DNA of 64,000 bases. Origin: Casimicrobium huifangae. GTDB lineage: Bacteria; Pseudomonadota; Gammaproteobacteria; Burkholderiales; Casimicrobiaceae. Below the pieces are notes generated by a model, which ran no database searches, was not told the DNA's origin, and saw only the letters and a program-made list of their open reading frames with translations. Positions within the stretch are counted from its first letter, which is position 1, and each line of letters starts with the position of its first letter. Below, one piece after another: positions 46,785 to 55,725 of this stretch. The DNA lies in NCBI RefSeq assembly GCF_009746125.1, contig NZ_CP041352.1:3580436-3644435 (forward strand). Reading direction: 5' to 3'. Both the position numbers and the translations under genes were made by a program.

Positions 46785-47174
46785 GCCGCAATCGTAGCAA
46801 GCGACCGCCTTTGCACCGGAATGCTCGGCGCGGGGCGGTCAGACAACTGACATTCCGATCTTTCTGGTAATTTACCCGCCGCCCGCATTGCGATGCGCTG
46901 ACCGCAGCGGTGGCCCGTGACTGGCGAGGCAACTGACACCATGACTGAAAACCGCATGCACACGACGATGCGGCCAGATCGCGAGGTAACCCGGCTGCGG
47001 CTCGTCAGGGAATCACCGTGAACACCGTTGATGCCGCCATGACGTGAGCATGAGCGGCAGTCTGGCGGCTTTTGATACAAGGGGTTACGCCGTCCGCAGC
47101 GGCCCGCGCCCCGTCTCGCGCCCTGTGACGCTCGGCGCGTGGCCGCCAGACAACGGCGAGCTGGATTGATTCTG
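46785..47174. other. 390-bp gap between rarA and GGDEF gene
   Basis: No gene is supported here. It should contain the divergent promoters of rarA and the GGDEF gene. CTGACA at 46847-46852 with a weak TAATTT downstream is a poor promoter candidate. GTCTGGCGG (47060-47068) and CCGCCAGAC (47143-47151) are a 9-bp inverted repeat about 75 bp apart, just upstream of the GGDEF start. Confidence 0.4.
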
Positions 47175-48899
47175 ATGTCTCGAATGTTTTCGTCGTTGCG
47201 CGCTGCCTTGCTGATCCCGTTCGTCGGGGTGGTGATACTGGTGGCAGTTTCGATTTCGCTGCTGTCGTACCAGACTGGTCTCAAGGCCGTCGATGAACTC
47301 TCAGAGCAGTTGCTGCTGGATATTTCCAACCGAGTGACGCAGGCGACCAGCCGCCATCTGGCCAGCTCGTCCGTGGTGCTGAATGCGGTCGCACCCGACG
47401 TAGCGGCAGCCGGTAACGCCCCCAGACATTCCGATCTGGTGCCCGACTTGCTGCCACAGTTCGAGCAGCGCATGTGGATCGCGGCCAACCTGTATCCGGG
47501 CAACGAGGGCTACATCTATTACGGCTCCCACAAAGGCGAATTCGTCGGCCTCAACCGCAAGGCCGATGGCGACTATGAGCTGCGCTGGCGCGAGCTTGGC
47601 ACTGCGCAACGGACGATCTACACCACCCACGGGCCTGGCCTGCGTGATGCCGTGTTGCGCACCGACAACTACGACCCGCGCGCCCGGCCCTGGTTCGCCG
47701 AGGCCACGCAGCGCGGCTCCCTGACCTGGTCGTCGGTCTATGTCGATTTCACGACGCGGGCGTTGACGGTAACGCTGGCAAAACCGGTATTCAACCAGCA
47801 GCGGGCCCAGCGCGGTGTGGTCGCCACCGATATCCCGCTGACAGCGCTGACTGAATTCGTCCGCGGGCTGCAGGTCAGCCGTACTGGCGTGGCGTTTATC
47901 GTGGAACGTGACGGCACGCTGATCGCCACCTCGACGCCGGAAGCCCTGTTCGGCGACAACCCGGGGCAGCCGGTTCGCCTGCGTGCCAGCGAGAGCACCA
48001 ACCCGCTCGTGCGGCGGGCGTGGGAGCAGTTGCGCGCCAACGTCGAGCCCACCCGCAGCACGGTGCGCGGCGTCGAGATTGCGCGCTACTCATTCGATGG
48101 TGACGACGGTCGCGTGCACATGAGCGCCACTGCGCAACGCGACAGCGCCGGACTGGACTGGACGATGGTGGTCGCAGTGCCGCGCTCCGACCATATGGGC
48201 AACGTGCAGCGCACCATCCTGCAAAACGTCGCCATTGGTCTGGCCGCCGTCGGGCTGGCCATCGCGCTCGGGCTCTGGATCATGCACCGCGTCACCAGCG
48301 ACGTGCGGCGGCTGTCGGAGGCCACCCGCCTGCTGGCCCGCGGGCAATCGCCGGAGCGGCTGTTCAAGGGGCGCAGTGATGAGCTGGGCGTGATTGCGCG
48401 GGCGATGGAGGACTTCAAGGACGGGCTACTGGTGGACCCGCTGACCGGCGCCCTGACCCGGGCCACCTTCGAGAAGCGCTTTGCTGCGCTGATCAGTCAA
48501 CAGCCCGATGCCACGCTGGCCATCGTGTTCGTCGATCTTGACCGCTTCAAATTGGTCAACGACGAGCATGGGCACGCGGTGGGTGACGCGGTACTGGCTG
48601 TCTGTGCGCAGCGCATCGCCTCGGCAATGCGTCGTGACGACGTGCTCGCGCGCTATGGTGGCGATGAATTCGTGCTGATGCTGTCGGGCATTCCGTCCGA
48701 TGAAGCGCTTGACGCCCAGCTCGCACGGCTGACCGCCGCGCTGGACCAGCCGGTCGCAATCGCCGGCATCGAAGTCACCGCCGGTGGCTCCTGCGGCAGC
48801 GCGCTCTACCCGCGCGATGGGCGCACGCTGGAGCAACTGGTGAAGGTGGCGGATGCCCGGATGTACGGCGTGAAAAAGGCACGTACGGGGCGGCGCTAA
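47175..48899 (+). CDS. Membrane diguanylate cyclase with Cache-type sensor
   Basis: The 574-aa protein has an N-terminal membrane helix (LRAALLIPFVGVVILVAVSI), a periplasmic Cache-like sensor of about 280 residues (GNEGYIYYGSHKGEFVGLNR, RARPWFAEATQRGSLTWSSV, YVDFTTRALTVTLAKPVFN), a second helix (NVAIGLAAVGLAIALGLWIM), a HAMP-like linker and a C-terminal GGDEF domain (VDPLTGALTRATFEKRFAAL, ARYGGDEFVLML). RRDD precedes the GGDEF loop by five residues, so the inhibitory I-site is present. It should make c-di-GMP in response to a small ligand. Its position splits the lolA-rarA pair. Confidence 0.87.
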   Translation: MSRMFSSLRAALLIPFVGVVILVAVSISLLSYQTGLKAVDELSEQLLLDISNRVTQATSRHLASSSVVLNAVAPDVAAAGNAPRHSDLVPDLLPQFEQRMWIAANLYPGNEGYIYYGSHKGEFVGLNRKADGDYELRWRELGTAQRTIYTTHGPGLRDAVLRTDNYDPRARPWFAEATQRGSLTWSSVYVDFTTRALTVTLAKPVFNQQRAQRGVVATDIPLTALTEFVRGLQVSRTGVAFIVERDGTLIATSTPEALFGDNPGQPVRLRASESTNPLVRRAWEQLRANVEPTRSTVRGVEIARYSFDGDDGRVHMSATAQRDSAGLDWTMVVAVPRSDHMGNVQRTILQNVAIGLAAVGLAIALGLWIMHRVTSDVRRLSEATRLLARGQSPERLFKGRSDELGVIARAMEDFKDGLLVDPLTGALTRATFEKRFAALISQQPDATLAIVFVDLDRFKLVNDEHGHAVGDAVLAVCAQRIASAMRRDDVLARYGGDEFVLMLSGIPSDEALDAQLARLTAALDQPVAIAGIEVTAGGSCGSALYPRDGRTLEQLVKVADARMYGVKKARTGRR

Positions 48900-48923
48900 C
48901 TACCCGCCGCCTGAGGTTCGGGC

Positions 48924-49049
48924 GAAGTCAACTTATTACGCTATCGACCTCCGTGTGCGGCGCCGGGCCCCATTTCACGGAAAGTCGACTTTTCAACCAA
49001 ATGCGTTCGAAGCCCAGGCGAAACGGGCTTCTAGCCAAAAAGTTGAATC
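48924..49049. repeat. Intergenic palindromic repeat, copy E
   Basis: The core is AAAGTCGACTTT (48981-48992). Outer ends are AAGTCAACTTATTACG (from 48925) and AAAAAGTTGAATC (to 49049), with inner GCCGGGCCCC and CGAAGCCCAGGCG. It fills the space between the convergent GGDEF and lolA stops, and its right end touches the lolA stop codon at 49049-49051. Confidence 0.8.
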
Positions 49050-49681
49050 TATTGCTTGAGGACGTCAGCGCCCTTGGGCGGCGCGAACGAAAAGGCATCA
49101 GCACCGAGCTTGCCGTTCTTCGCCAGATCGCCGAAGCGGATAGTGTTGGCATTCTGCAGCGCATCGCGCCAGGTGAGCTCTTTCGGCTGCAAGGCCACCA
49201 TCGCCACCCGCAGGTCAGTGAACGGCGCGTCTGCCTTCTTTGACTTCGCCTCGACGTAGCCAATCGATCCCGCCGGGTCCAACGCTTTCAGCTCGAACAG
49301 TTTATCGGCAGCGGTCGGGTCCAGCAAAAGCGCCAAAGGCTGCTCGCTGACCGTGTCACCCAGCTTGCGGATGGTGACCTGATTGAGGTCTTCGTCATAC
49401 AGCCACACCGTGGTGCCATCGCTGACGATGGTCTGCTTGTACGGTTTCTCGTAGATAAAGCGGAATTTGCCCGGCCGCGCGATGGCAAAGCTCCCGGACG
49501 ACTGCCGGCTGACGCGACCGCTCTTGTCGCGCACTTCCTGCGTGAAGGTGCCCGCAAGCGACTGCAGATCGCGCGTGTACGAACGGAAGTCAGTGAGCGC
49601 ACTGGCCGGCGCTTGCGCGAAGACAGTGCTGCCGAGTAACAGTACGGCAGCAACAGTGACGGTAGATTTCATCAGTTTCAT
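49049..49681 (-). CDS. lolA: Outer-membrane lipoprotein carrier LolA
   Basis: LolA carries lipoproteins through the periplasm from LolCDE to LolB. The 210-aa precursor has a signal peptide ([20 protein letters not shown], cleavage near VFAQ), then [20 protein letters not shown] with [60 protein letters not shown] and the late [16 protein letters not shown]. Length suits the family. It overlaps the ftsK stop by 4 bp, the usual ftsK-lolA arrangement. Confidence 0.94.
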   Translation of the reverse strand: MKLMKSTVTVAAVLLLGSTVFAQAPASALTDFRSYTRDLQSLAGTFTQEVRDKSGRVSRQSSGSFAIARPGKFRFIYEKPYKQTIVSDGTTVWLYDEDLNQVTIRKLGDTVSEQPLALLLDPTAADKLFELKALDPAGSIGYVEAKSKKADAPFTDLRVAMVALQPKELTWRDALQNANTIRFGDLAKNGKLGADAFSFAPPKGADVLKQ

Positions 49682-52056
49682 TCTTCCCGCTTCGGTGCCA
49701 GCACTTCGCGTTTGCCCATCGCATTGGGGCGGCTCACGATGCCGGCCTGCTCCATCGCCTCGATCAACCGCGCGGCGCCGTTGTAGCCAATGCGCAGACG
49801 GCGCTGCACGTAGCTGATGCTGGCCTGGCGGCTCTCCACCACGGCGGCAACCGCTTCGTCGAAGCGCGGATCTTTTTCACCATCGTTCGACCCATCGCCA
49901 TTGATTTCGTTCAGCGTCTCGGCGTCGGTGCCTTCGAGCACGCCCTCGATGTATTGCGCCGGCGCCTGCGCCTTCCAGTGTTCGACGACACGATGCACCT
50001 CGTCGTCGGTCACGAAGGCACCGTGCACGCGGTTCGGCACGCCAGTGCCACCGAGCATGTAGAGCATGTCACCACGGCCCAGCAGCGCCTCGGCACCCAT
50101 CTGGTCGAGGATCGTGCGGCTGTCGATCTTGCTTGCCACCTGGAACGCGATGCGCGTCGGCACGTTGGCCTTGATCAGGCCGGTGATCACATCCACTGAC
50201 GGCCGCTGCGTCGCCAGCACCAGATGGATGCCCGCAGCGCGCGCCTTCTGGGCGAGCCGGGCGATCAATTCCTCGATCTTCTTGCCGGCGACCATCATCA
50301 GGTCGGCCAGCTCGTCGATCACCACCACGATGAACGGCAATTCTTCGAGTGGCTCGGGCTCGTCAGGCGTCAGCGAGAACGGATTGGTCAGCGGCGAACC
50401 TTTCGCCTTGGCTTCGCGTACTTTCTGATTGAAACTGGAGAGCTGCCGCACGCCCGCATGCGACAGCAGCCGGTAGCGCCGCTCCATCTCGTTGACGCAC
50501 CAGTTGAGGCCGTTGGCCGCGAGCTTCATGTCGGTCACGACCGGACACAGCAGATGCGGAATGCCCTCGTAGATCGAAAGCTCCAGCATCTTCGGATCGA
50601 TCAGCATCAGCCGCACTTCGCGCGGCTCCGCCTTATAGAGCAGCGAGAGGATCATCTGGTTGATGCCCACCGACTTACCCGAACCCGTGGTGCCCGCGAC
50701 CAGGCAGTGCGGCATGCGGCCGAGATCGGCAACCACCGGGCGGCCCGCGATGTCCTTGCCGAGGCCCATCGTGAGCAGGCTCGACGAATCGTTGTAAACC
50801 GCACTGCCGAGAATTTCGATCAGACCGACCGACTGCCGCTGCGGATTCGGCACTTCGAGGCCCATGCAGGACTTGCCGGGGATGGTCTCGACCACACGGA
50901 TGCTCATCACGCTCATGGCGCGGGCGAGATCCTTGGCGAGATTGACGATCGAATTACCCTTGACGCCCACATCGGGCTCGATCTCGTAGCGCGTGATGAC
51001 GGGGCCGGGATAGGCCGCGAGCACCTTGACCGGTACATTGAACTCGGCGAGCTTGCGTTCGATGAGGCGCGAGGTGAACTCGAGCGTCTCGGCCGACACC
51101 ACCGGCTGGTCTCTCGGCACCGGCTCCAGCAGCGCGAGCTGCGGCAGCGTCGAATCCGGCATCTCGGCGAACAGCGTGGTCTGCTTTTCGCGTTCAACAC
51201 GTTCGGACAGCACCACCGGCTCGAAGGTCTCGACGATCCGGATCGGCTCGTGCTGCTCGACTCGGCGCGTTTCTTCCTGAACATATAGATCGCGCAGTTC
51301 GACTTCCGGCGCTGCGATCTCAAAGTCGCGCTTGATCTCGCGTGTTTCCTCGCGTCGGGCACGCCAGCCCGCGAAGCCATCCAGCAGCAAGGCGCCGACG
51401 CGCTCGCTGAGATCAAGCCACGGAATGGCAAACGCCAGCGTGACGGCAACGAAGATCAACACAATCAGCAGCAGCGTCGCCGGTACGAAACCAACCAGTT
51501 TGAGCAGTGGAAAGCCAAGGCTTTGCCCGAGCGCACCGCCGCCGCCCTGCGGCAATCCGGCAAACCAGCGGTGCATGGCAACCGCCTCCAGCGCACTGCT
51601 GCAGGCAATAAGCAGCGCCAGCCCGCCGAGGCGCCACGGGAGTGACAATCCCGGCGCCCAATCACCCGTCTCGTCGGCCTCGTCCGCCTGTGGGCGGAAC
51701 AACGACACCCGTGGCATGGCGCGCCAGATCGCCAGCGCGGCAAAAGCAAGCAGCCACCAGACCGTGGCGCCGAAAACAAAATAAGCAATGTCGCTGACCC
51801 AGGCGCCAAGCGGGCCCAGCCAATTGCGAACGCTGGTGGCACGACCGCTGGTAGACCAGGCCGGGTCTGCCGACTGGTAGCCGAGCAGCGCTACTGCGGC
51901 GGCAATCCACGCCGCGAGCAACAGCAACCACACAATCCAGCGGCGCAGCGCCTCCAGCCGCGCCGATGCCGGCGATGCGCTACGCGCGGCGCGCGCGCCA
52001 CGGTTGCGGCGATTGGCCGGCGGCCGAATCAGCAGACTCTTCAGTCGTTCAAACAT
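49678..52056 (-). CDS. ftsK: DNA translocase FtsK
   Basis: FtsK anchors at the septum and pumps chromosome ends towards dif for XerCD resolution. The 792-aa protein has four N-terminal membrane helices ([20 protein letters not shown] onward), a short linker, the alpha-beta motor with Walker [21 protein letters not shown] and Walker [21 protein letters not shown], and the C-terminal winged-helix gamma domain ([20 protein letters not shown]) that reads KOPS. It is shorter than the E. coli protein because the linker is short. It heads the ftsK-lolA pair. Confidence 0.96.
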   Translation of the reverse strand: MFERLKSLLIRPPANRRNRGARAARSASPASARLEALRRWIVWLLLLAAWIAAAVALLGYQSADPAWSTSGRATSVRNWLGPLGAWVSDIAYFVFGATVWWLLAFAALAIWRAMPRVSLFRPQADEADETGDWAPGLSLPWRLGGLALLIACSSALEAVAMHRWFAGLPQGGGGALGQSLGFPLLKLVGFVPATLLLIVLIFVAVTLAFAIPWLDLSERVGALLLDGFAGWRARREETREIKRDFEIAAPEVELRDLYVQEETRRVEQHEPIRIVETFEPVVLSERVEREKQTTLFAEMPDSTLPQLALLEPVPRDQPVVSAETLEFTSRLIERKLAEFNVPVKVLAAYPGPVITRYEIEPDVGVKGNSIVNLAKDLARAMSVMSIRVVETIPGKSCMGLEVPNPQRQSVGLIEILGSAVYNDSSSLLTMGLGKDIAGRPVVADLGRMPHCLVAGTTGSGKSVGINQMILSLLYKAEPREVRLMLIDPKMLELSIYEGIPHLLCPVVTDMKLAANGLNWCVNEMERRYRLLSHAGVRQLSSFNQKVREAKAKGSPLTNPFSLTPDEPEPLEELPFIVVVIDELADLMMVAGKKIEELIARLAQKARAAGIHLVLATQRPSVDVITGLIKANVPTRIAFQVASKIDSRTILDQMGAEALLGRGDMLYMLGGTGVPNRVHGAFVTDDEVHRVVEHWKAQAPAQYIEGVLEGTDAETLNEINGDGSNDGEKDPRFDEAVAAVVESRQASISYVQRRLRIGYNGAARLIEAMEQAGIVSRPNAMGKREVLAPKREE

Positions 52057-52129
52057 CGACCAATTCTATTGGGCGCCGCAGCACGGCTGCCAGGCACCAG
52101 ATGCTCGGGCGCGTCAACACGACCTGGGC

Positions 52130-52165
52130 AACAAAAAAGGCGCCGTGTTTGCACAGGGCGCCTTT
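52130..52165 (-). terminator. Intrinsic terminator of cytochrome c operon
   Basis: On the minus strand AAAGGCGCC and GGCGCCTTT (52157-52165 with 52136-52144) form a 9-bp stem with a loop of about 12, followed by TTTTTTGTT. It begins about 19 bp past the stop of the second cytochrome gene and is a textbook rho-independent signal. Confidence 0.88.
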
Positions 52166-52183
52166 CCAAGAAGCAGCCTCCGG

Positions 52184-52504
52184 TCAGTACTTGGCCGCCA
52201 GCGCAGATTTCTGCGACGCGAAATAGGCTGACAGATTCTCGATGTCCTGCTTGCTCAGCGCCTTGGCAAAACCGCCCATGATGGCATTGTTGCGCTCGCC
52301 GGACTTGTAGTCGCGCAGGGCCTTGGCGATGTAGTCGCGATGTTGGCCGGCCAGCCGAGGATTGTTGGGGTCAGTGCTGTTGCCATCAGCCTGATGGCAG
52401 GCCGCGCACACTTCCTTGGCCTTGGCAGCGCCAGCAGCCACGTCAGCTGCTTGCACAGCGCCAGCAGCAGCCACCGCGAGGATCGATGCGAGAAGCTTGT
52501 TCAT
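52184..52504 (-). CDS. Small periplasmic cytochrome c
   Basis: The 106-aa precursor has a signal peptide (MNKLLASILAVAAAGAVQAA), the haem c attachment motif CAACH (in KAKEVCAACHQADGN), a distal Met in NAIMGGFAKALS, and a C-terminal helix DIENLSAYFASQK. It fits class I cytochromes c of the c553/CccA type and would shuttle electrons in the periplasm. Its ATG overlaps the stop of the upstream cytochrome gene by one base (TAATG). The pair ends in a strong terminator. Confidence 0.88.
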   Translation of the reverse strand: MNKLLASILAVAAAGAVQAADVAAGAAKAKEVCAACHQADGNSTDPNNPRLAGQHRDYIAKALRDYKSGERNNAIMGGFAKALSKQDIENLSAYFASQKSALAAKY

Positions 52505-52830
52505 TATTTGGCCTCCGCGTAATAGGCGGCAAGATCGGCCATGTCTTTGTCCGACAGGCTGGCAGCGATGCCGCGCATGCTCGGATGCTTGCGTTCACCC
52601 GATTTGTAAGCCTTCAGCGCATTGACGAAATAAGTCGAATGCTGGCCAGCGATCTTGGGCACGTGGTAGACCTCGGGGAAGGCAGTGCGCCAGCCTTCAA
52701 TGCCGTGACATCCCTGGCACATCTGGATCTTTTGAGCGCCTGCCTTGGCGTCACCTTGCGGCGCCTGGGCGAGGGCTCCGTTAGCGCCAGCCCAGCCGAG
52801 CGCGGCAATCAACAACGCGAAGCGTTTCAT
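52504..52830 (-). CDS. Small periplasmic cytochrome c
   Basis: The 108-aa precursor has a signal peptide (MKRFALLIAALGWAGANGAL, cleavage near LAQA), CQGCH as haem site (IQMCQGCHGIEGWRT), a distal Met in PSMRGIAASLSD and the helix DMADLAAYYAEAK. It is a paralogue of the next gene with about the same length and shares YKSGER-like and Met-loop segments, so the two probably arose by tandem duplication. Both are likely soluble electron carriers to a terminal oxidase or a reductase. Confidence 0.88.
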   Translation of the reverse strand: MKRFALLIAALGWAGANGALAQAPQGDAKAGAQKIQMCQGCHGIEGWRTAFPEVYHVPKIAGQHSTYFVNALKAYKSGERKHPSMRGIAASLSDKDMADLAAYYAEAK

Positions 52831-52998
52831 GGAGCGAGTTCAGGAATTTTGGAAAATCCTATCGATTATAAGCACTCGCCCGCAATGTTGCGGCGCTTCC
52901 GGGTTGCCAAGGCCACTTTGCAACCCGCCACGTTTGCCGCGATCAACAGAAATTGCGGCCGCGGTGTGCAACACCGCGGACTTGCCAACGGTGGTGTC

Positions 52999-53682
52999 CT
53001 AGAAGTCGAAACGCAAACCCGCAGAAATGAGGTTGTAGTTCAGGCGCCCATTCGCTTTGGTGTCCGTCGCCGTCCACGCAAAGGTCTTGCCGACACCGTT
53101 CACGCGCTGGTAGTCGAGCGTTGCGGCCATGTTGGGGGCGAACTGCCAGGCTGCGCCCACGCCAAGATGCAGGCGGGCCTGCCGGGTATTCGGCGCGCTG
53201 AAGCCGTCGGAGTCGCTGTACTTGAGACTGGTTTCCATCACGCCGACGCGGGCGTTGAGAGAAAGGTCCTTGGCCACCGGGAGGCGGCCTACCAGATCAA
53301 GCGACACGCCGGATGCCTTGAAATCGCCACGGACGAAGTAGTTGGCAGTCGACCCGAATACTTCGTAACTGGAACGGCGGCTGCCGAAGTCGGTGTAGCC
53401 AAGTTCGGCGGCGAGTTGCGGCGTGAATTGATAGCCGGCGTAAATCCGGCCCCCAAAGCGGGAACCATTGTTGAGCGAAGCGCTGTTAACGCGGAACAAA
53501 AGCGGATCCACGGGCGGAGTCGCAGAAAAAACCTGCCCGCTGTAGTCGCCATCGGTCATGGCGGCGCCAACACCGAACCCGGCGTAGAACGGGCTCTTTT
53601 GTTGCGCAAAAGCAGTCGCGGTCAGCAACAAACCGGCGGCAACGACGGAGGTTCGAAGGAGGGAGGGGTTACGAAGCTTCAT
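52999..53682 (-). CDS. Outer-membrane beta-barrel protein
   Basis: The 227-aa precursor has a signal peptide ([20 protein letters not shown]) and a mature part of alternating beta strands: [58 protein letters not shown], ending [10 protein letters not shown] with a terminal Phe. This pattern is that of small OmpW/OmpA-like barrels of about eight strands. Its role is not known. It starts at ATG 53682, divergent from trxA, with 168 bp of open region between it and the cytochrome genes. Confidence 0.78.
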   Translation of the reverse strand: MKLRNPSLLRTSVVAAGLLLTATAFAQQKSPFYAGFGVGAAMTDGDYSGQVFSATPPVDPLLFRVNSASLNNGSRFGGRIYAGYQFTPQLAAELGYTDFGSRRSSYEVFGSTANYFVRGDFKASGVSLDLVGRLPVAKDLSLNARVGVMETSLKYSDSDGFSAPNTRQARLHLGVGAAWQFAPNMAATLDYQRVNGVGKTFAWTATDTKANGRLNYNLISAGLRFDF

Positions 53683-53866
53683 GGAGACCAATCACTTTTT
53701 TCTAGTTGAAACCATCACTAGACCTGTCGTTCGCGAGCGAGTTCCCGCCTCGCCGTCATCCATCGTCAAGCGCACGGCAGTCGGCCAGACTTGCAATTTC
53801 CCGTCGCAACATCAACTAACATTCATCTTTGGCATCAACCGACGGACGCGACAGGAAAATTCACCC

Positions 53867-54193
53867 ATGAGCGAAAACATCACCCACGTTACCGACGCCA
53901 CCTTCAGCGACGACGTACTCAAGTCCGATACGCCCGTGCTGGTTGATTTCTGGGCGGAGTGGTGCGGCCCGTGCAAGATGATTGCGCCGGTGCTGGAAGA
54001 AGTCGCCGTGTCGCACGCCGGCAAGATCAAAATCGCCAAGGTCGATGTCGATGACAACCGGGAAGTGGCCGCCAAGTACGGAATCCGTGGCATTCCGACG
54101 CTGCTGCTGTTCAAAAACGGTGAACTGGCCGCGCAAAAGGTTGGCGCGCTGTCGAAGGCCCAACTGACCGCTTTTGTTGACAGCAACGTCTAA
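53867..54193 (+). CDS. trxA: Thioredoxin 1
   Basis: The 108-aa protein is a standard cytoplasmic thioredoxin: [20 protein letters not shown], active site [13 protein letters not shown] with [24 protein letters not shown] with the cis-Pro, and [23 protein letters not shown] 53867 starts the usual protein; the longer open frame upstream is not conserved. It lies 189 bp before rho, the common trxA-rho order in proteobacteria, with a hairpin between. Confidence 0.95.
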   Translation: MSENITHVTDATFSDDVLKSDTPVLVDFWAEWCGPCKMIAPVLEEVAVSHAGKIKIAKVDVDDNREVAAKYGIRGIPTLLLFKNGELAAQKVGALSKAQLTAFVDSNV

Positions 54194-54219
54194 GCCCGTC
54201 ACAATTCGGTTTCAGTAAT

Positions 54220-54240
54220 GCCCCGCTGTCCTGGCGGGGC
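54220..54240 (+). terminator. Hairpin after trxA
   Basis: GCCCCGC, a 7-base loop and GCGGGGC form a perfect 7-bp stem 26 bp past the trxA stop. TAAATTCCCC follows instead of a T-run, so termination may be partial. The rest of the gap to rho (54241-54382) shows no gene. Confidence 0.55.
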
Positions 54241-54382
54241 TAAATTCCCCAGCAAAAACAAAGTCTTCAGCGCGCAAGCGCCAGTCTGTTCACACATTCC
54301 CCTTTCGCGAGCCCGCTCCGCATGTTCATCGCGTTGAGCCGCTCATTCCGCCGCCCGAGGGTGGCCACTCACTCCCTACAGC

Positions 54383-55645
54383 ATGAATCTCGCTGAACTC
54401 AAAGCCAAATCCGCCGCCGAACTCCTCGAAATCGCGACCGCTCACGAGCTGGAAAACGCGAACCGCTTCCGCAAACATGACCTGATCTTCGCCCTGCTCA
54501 AGCAGCAGGCCAAGAAGGGCGAAAGCATCCGCGGCTCCGGCGTGCTCGAAGTCCTGCCCGACGGCTTCGGCTTCCTGCGTTCGCCCGAGGCGAGCTACCT
54601 GGCCGGCACCGACGACATCTATATTTCACCGTCGCAGATCCGCCGTTTCAACCTGCACACCGGCGACTCGATTGAGGGCGAAATCCGCACCCCGAAAGAA
54701 GGCGAGCGCTATTTCGCGCTCACCAAGCTCGACAGCGTCAACGGCCTGCCCCCCGAGGCCGGCAAGAACAAGGTGCTGTTCGAAAACCTGACGCCGCTGT
54801 TCCCCGACGAGCCGCTCAAGCTCGAGCGCGAGATCAAGGCCGAAGAAAACATCACCGGCCGCGTGATCGACATCGTGGCGCCGATCGGCAAGGGCCAGCG
54901 CGGCCTGCTGGTCGCCCCGCCGAAGTCCGGCAAGACCGTCATGCTGCAGCACGTGGCGCACGCCATCGCCAGCAACCATCCCGACGTCGTGCTGATCGTG
55001 CTGCTCATCGACGAGCGCCCCGAAGAAGTGACCGACATGCAGCGCACCGTGCGCGGCGAGGTCGTCGCATCCACCTTCGACGAGCCCGCGACGCGCCACG
55101 TGCAGGTCGCCGAGATGGTCATCGAAAAGGCCAAGCGCCTGGTCGAACACAAGAAAGACGTGGTGATCCTGCTCGACTCGATCACCCGCCTGGCCCGCGC
55201 CTACAACACCGTGATGCCGTCGAGCGGCAAGGTGCTGACCGGCGGCGTTGAGGCCAACGCGCTGCAGCGCCCCAAGCGCTTCTTCGGCGCGGCGCGCAAC
55301 ATTGAGGAAGGCGGCAGCCTGACCATCATCGCCACGGCGCTGATCGATACCGGCAGCCGCATGGACGATGTGATCTACGAAGAATTCAAGGGCACCGGCA
55401 ACATGGAAATCCACATGGATCGCCGCATGGCCGAAAAGCGTGTCTACCCGGCGATCAACATCGGCCGCTCGGGCACCCGCCGCGAAGAGCTGCTGCTCGA
55501 GCCGAGCGTGCTGCAAAAGACCTGGATCCTGCGCAAGCTGTTCTCCGAAATGGACGAGATCGAGGCGATGGAAAAGCTGCAGAAGCACATGCGCGAGACC
55601 AAGAACAACAAGGAGTTCTTCGAGGCGATGACGCGGGCGCGCTAG
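54383..55645 (+). CDS. rho: Transcription termination factor Rho
   Basis: Rho is the hexameric RNA-DNA helicase that ends untranslated transcripts. The 420-aa protein begins [20 protein letters not shown], then the RNA-binding cold-shock fold ([39 protein letters not shown]), Walker [19 protein letters not shown], Walker [17 protein letters not shown] with the Q-loop [20 protein letters not shown], and [13 protein letters not shown] near the end. Sequence and length are typical of betaproteobacteria. Confidence 0.97.
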   Translation: MNLAELKAKSAAELLEIATAHELENANRFRKHDLIFALLKQQAKKGESIRGSGVLEVLPDGFGFLRSPEASYLAGTDDIYISPSQIRRFNLHTGDSIEGEIRTPKEGERYFALTKLDSVNGLPPEAGKNKVLFENLTPLFPDEPLKLEREIKAEENITGRVIDIVAPIGKGQRGLLVAPPKSGKTVMLQHVAHAIASNHPDVVLIVLLIDERPEEVTDMQRTVRGEVVASTFDEPATRHVQVAEMVIEKAKRLVEHKKDVVILLDSITRLARAYNTVMPSSGKVLTGGVEANALQRPKRFFGAARNIEEGGSLTIIATALIDTGSRMDDVIYEEFKGTGNMEIHMDRRMAEKRVYPAINIGRSGTRREELLLEPSVLQKTWILRKLFSEMDEIEAMEKLQKHMRETKNNKEFFEAMTRAR

Positions 55646-55690
55646 TGCGTCCCTCGGCCGGCACGATTCCGGCCCGTCTCGCTTGTTCGT

Positions 55691-55722
55691 GATCGCCGGC
55701 GCCGCCGCTTTTGGCGGCGATC
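55691..55722. terminator. Possible bidirectional terminator after rho
   Basis: GATCGCC (55691-55697) and GGCGGCGATC (55713-55722) can pair over an inner GCCGCC/GGCGGC stem with a CTTTT loop. It lies 45 bp past the rho stop and 4 bp before the stop of the convergent kinase gene. There is no clear T-run. Confidence 0.4.
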
Positions 55723-55725
55723 ATC

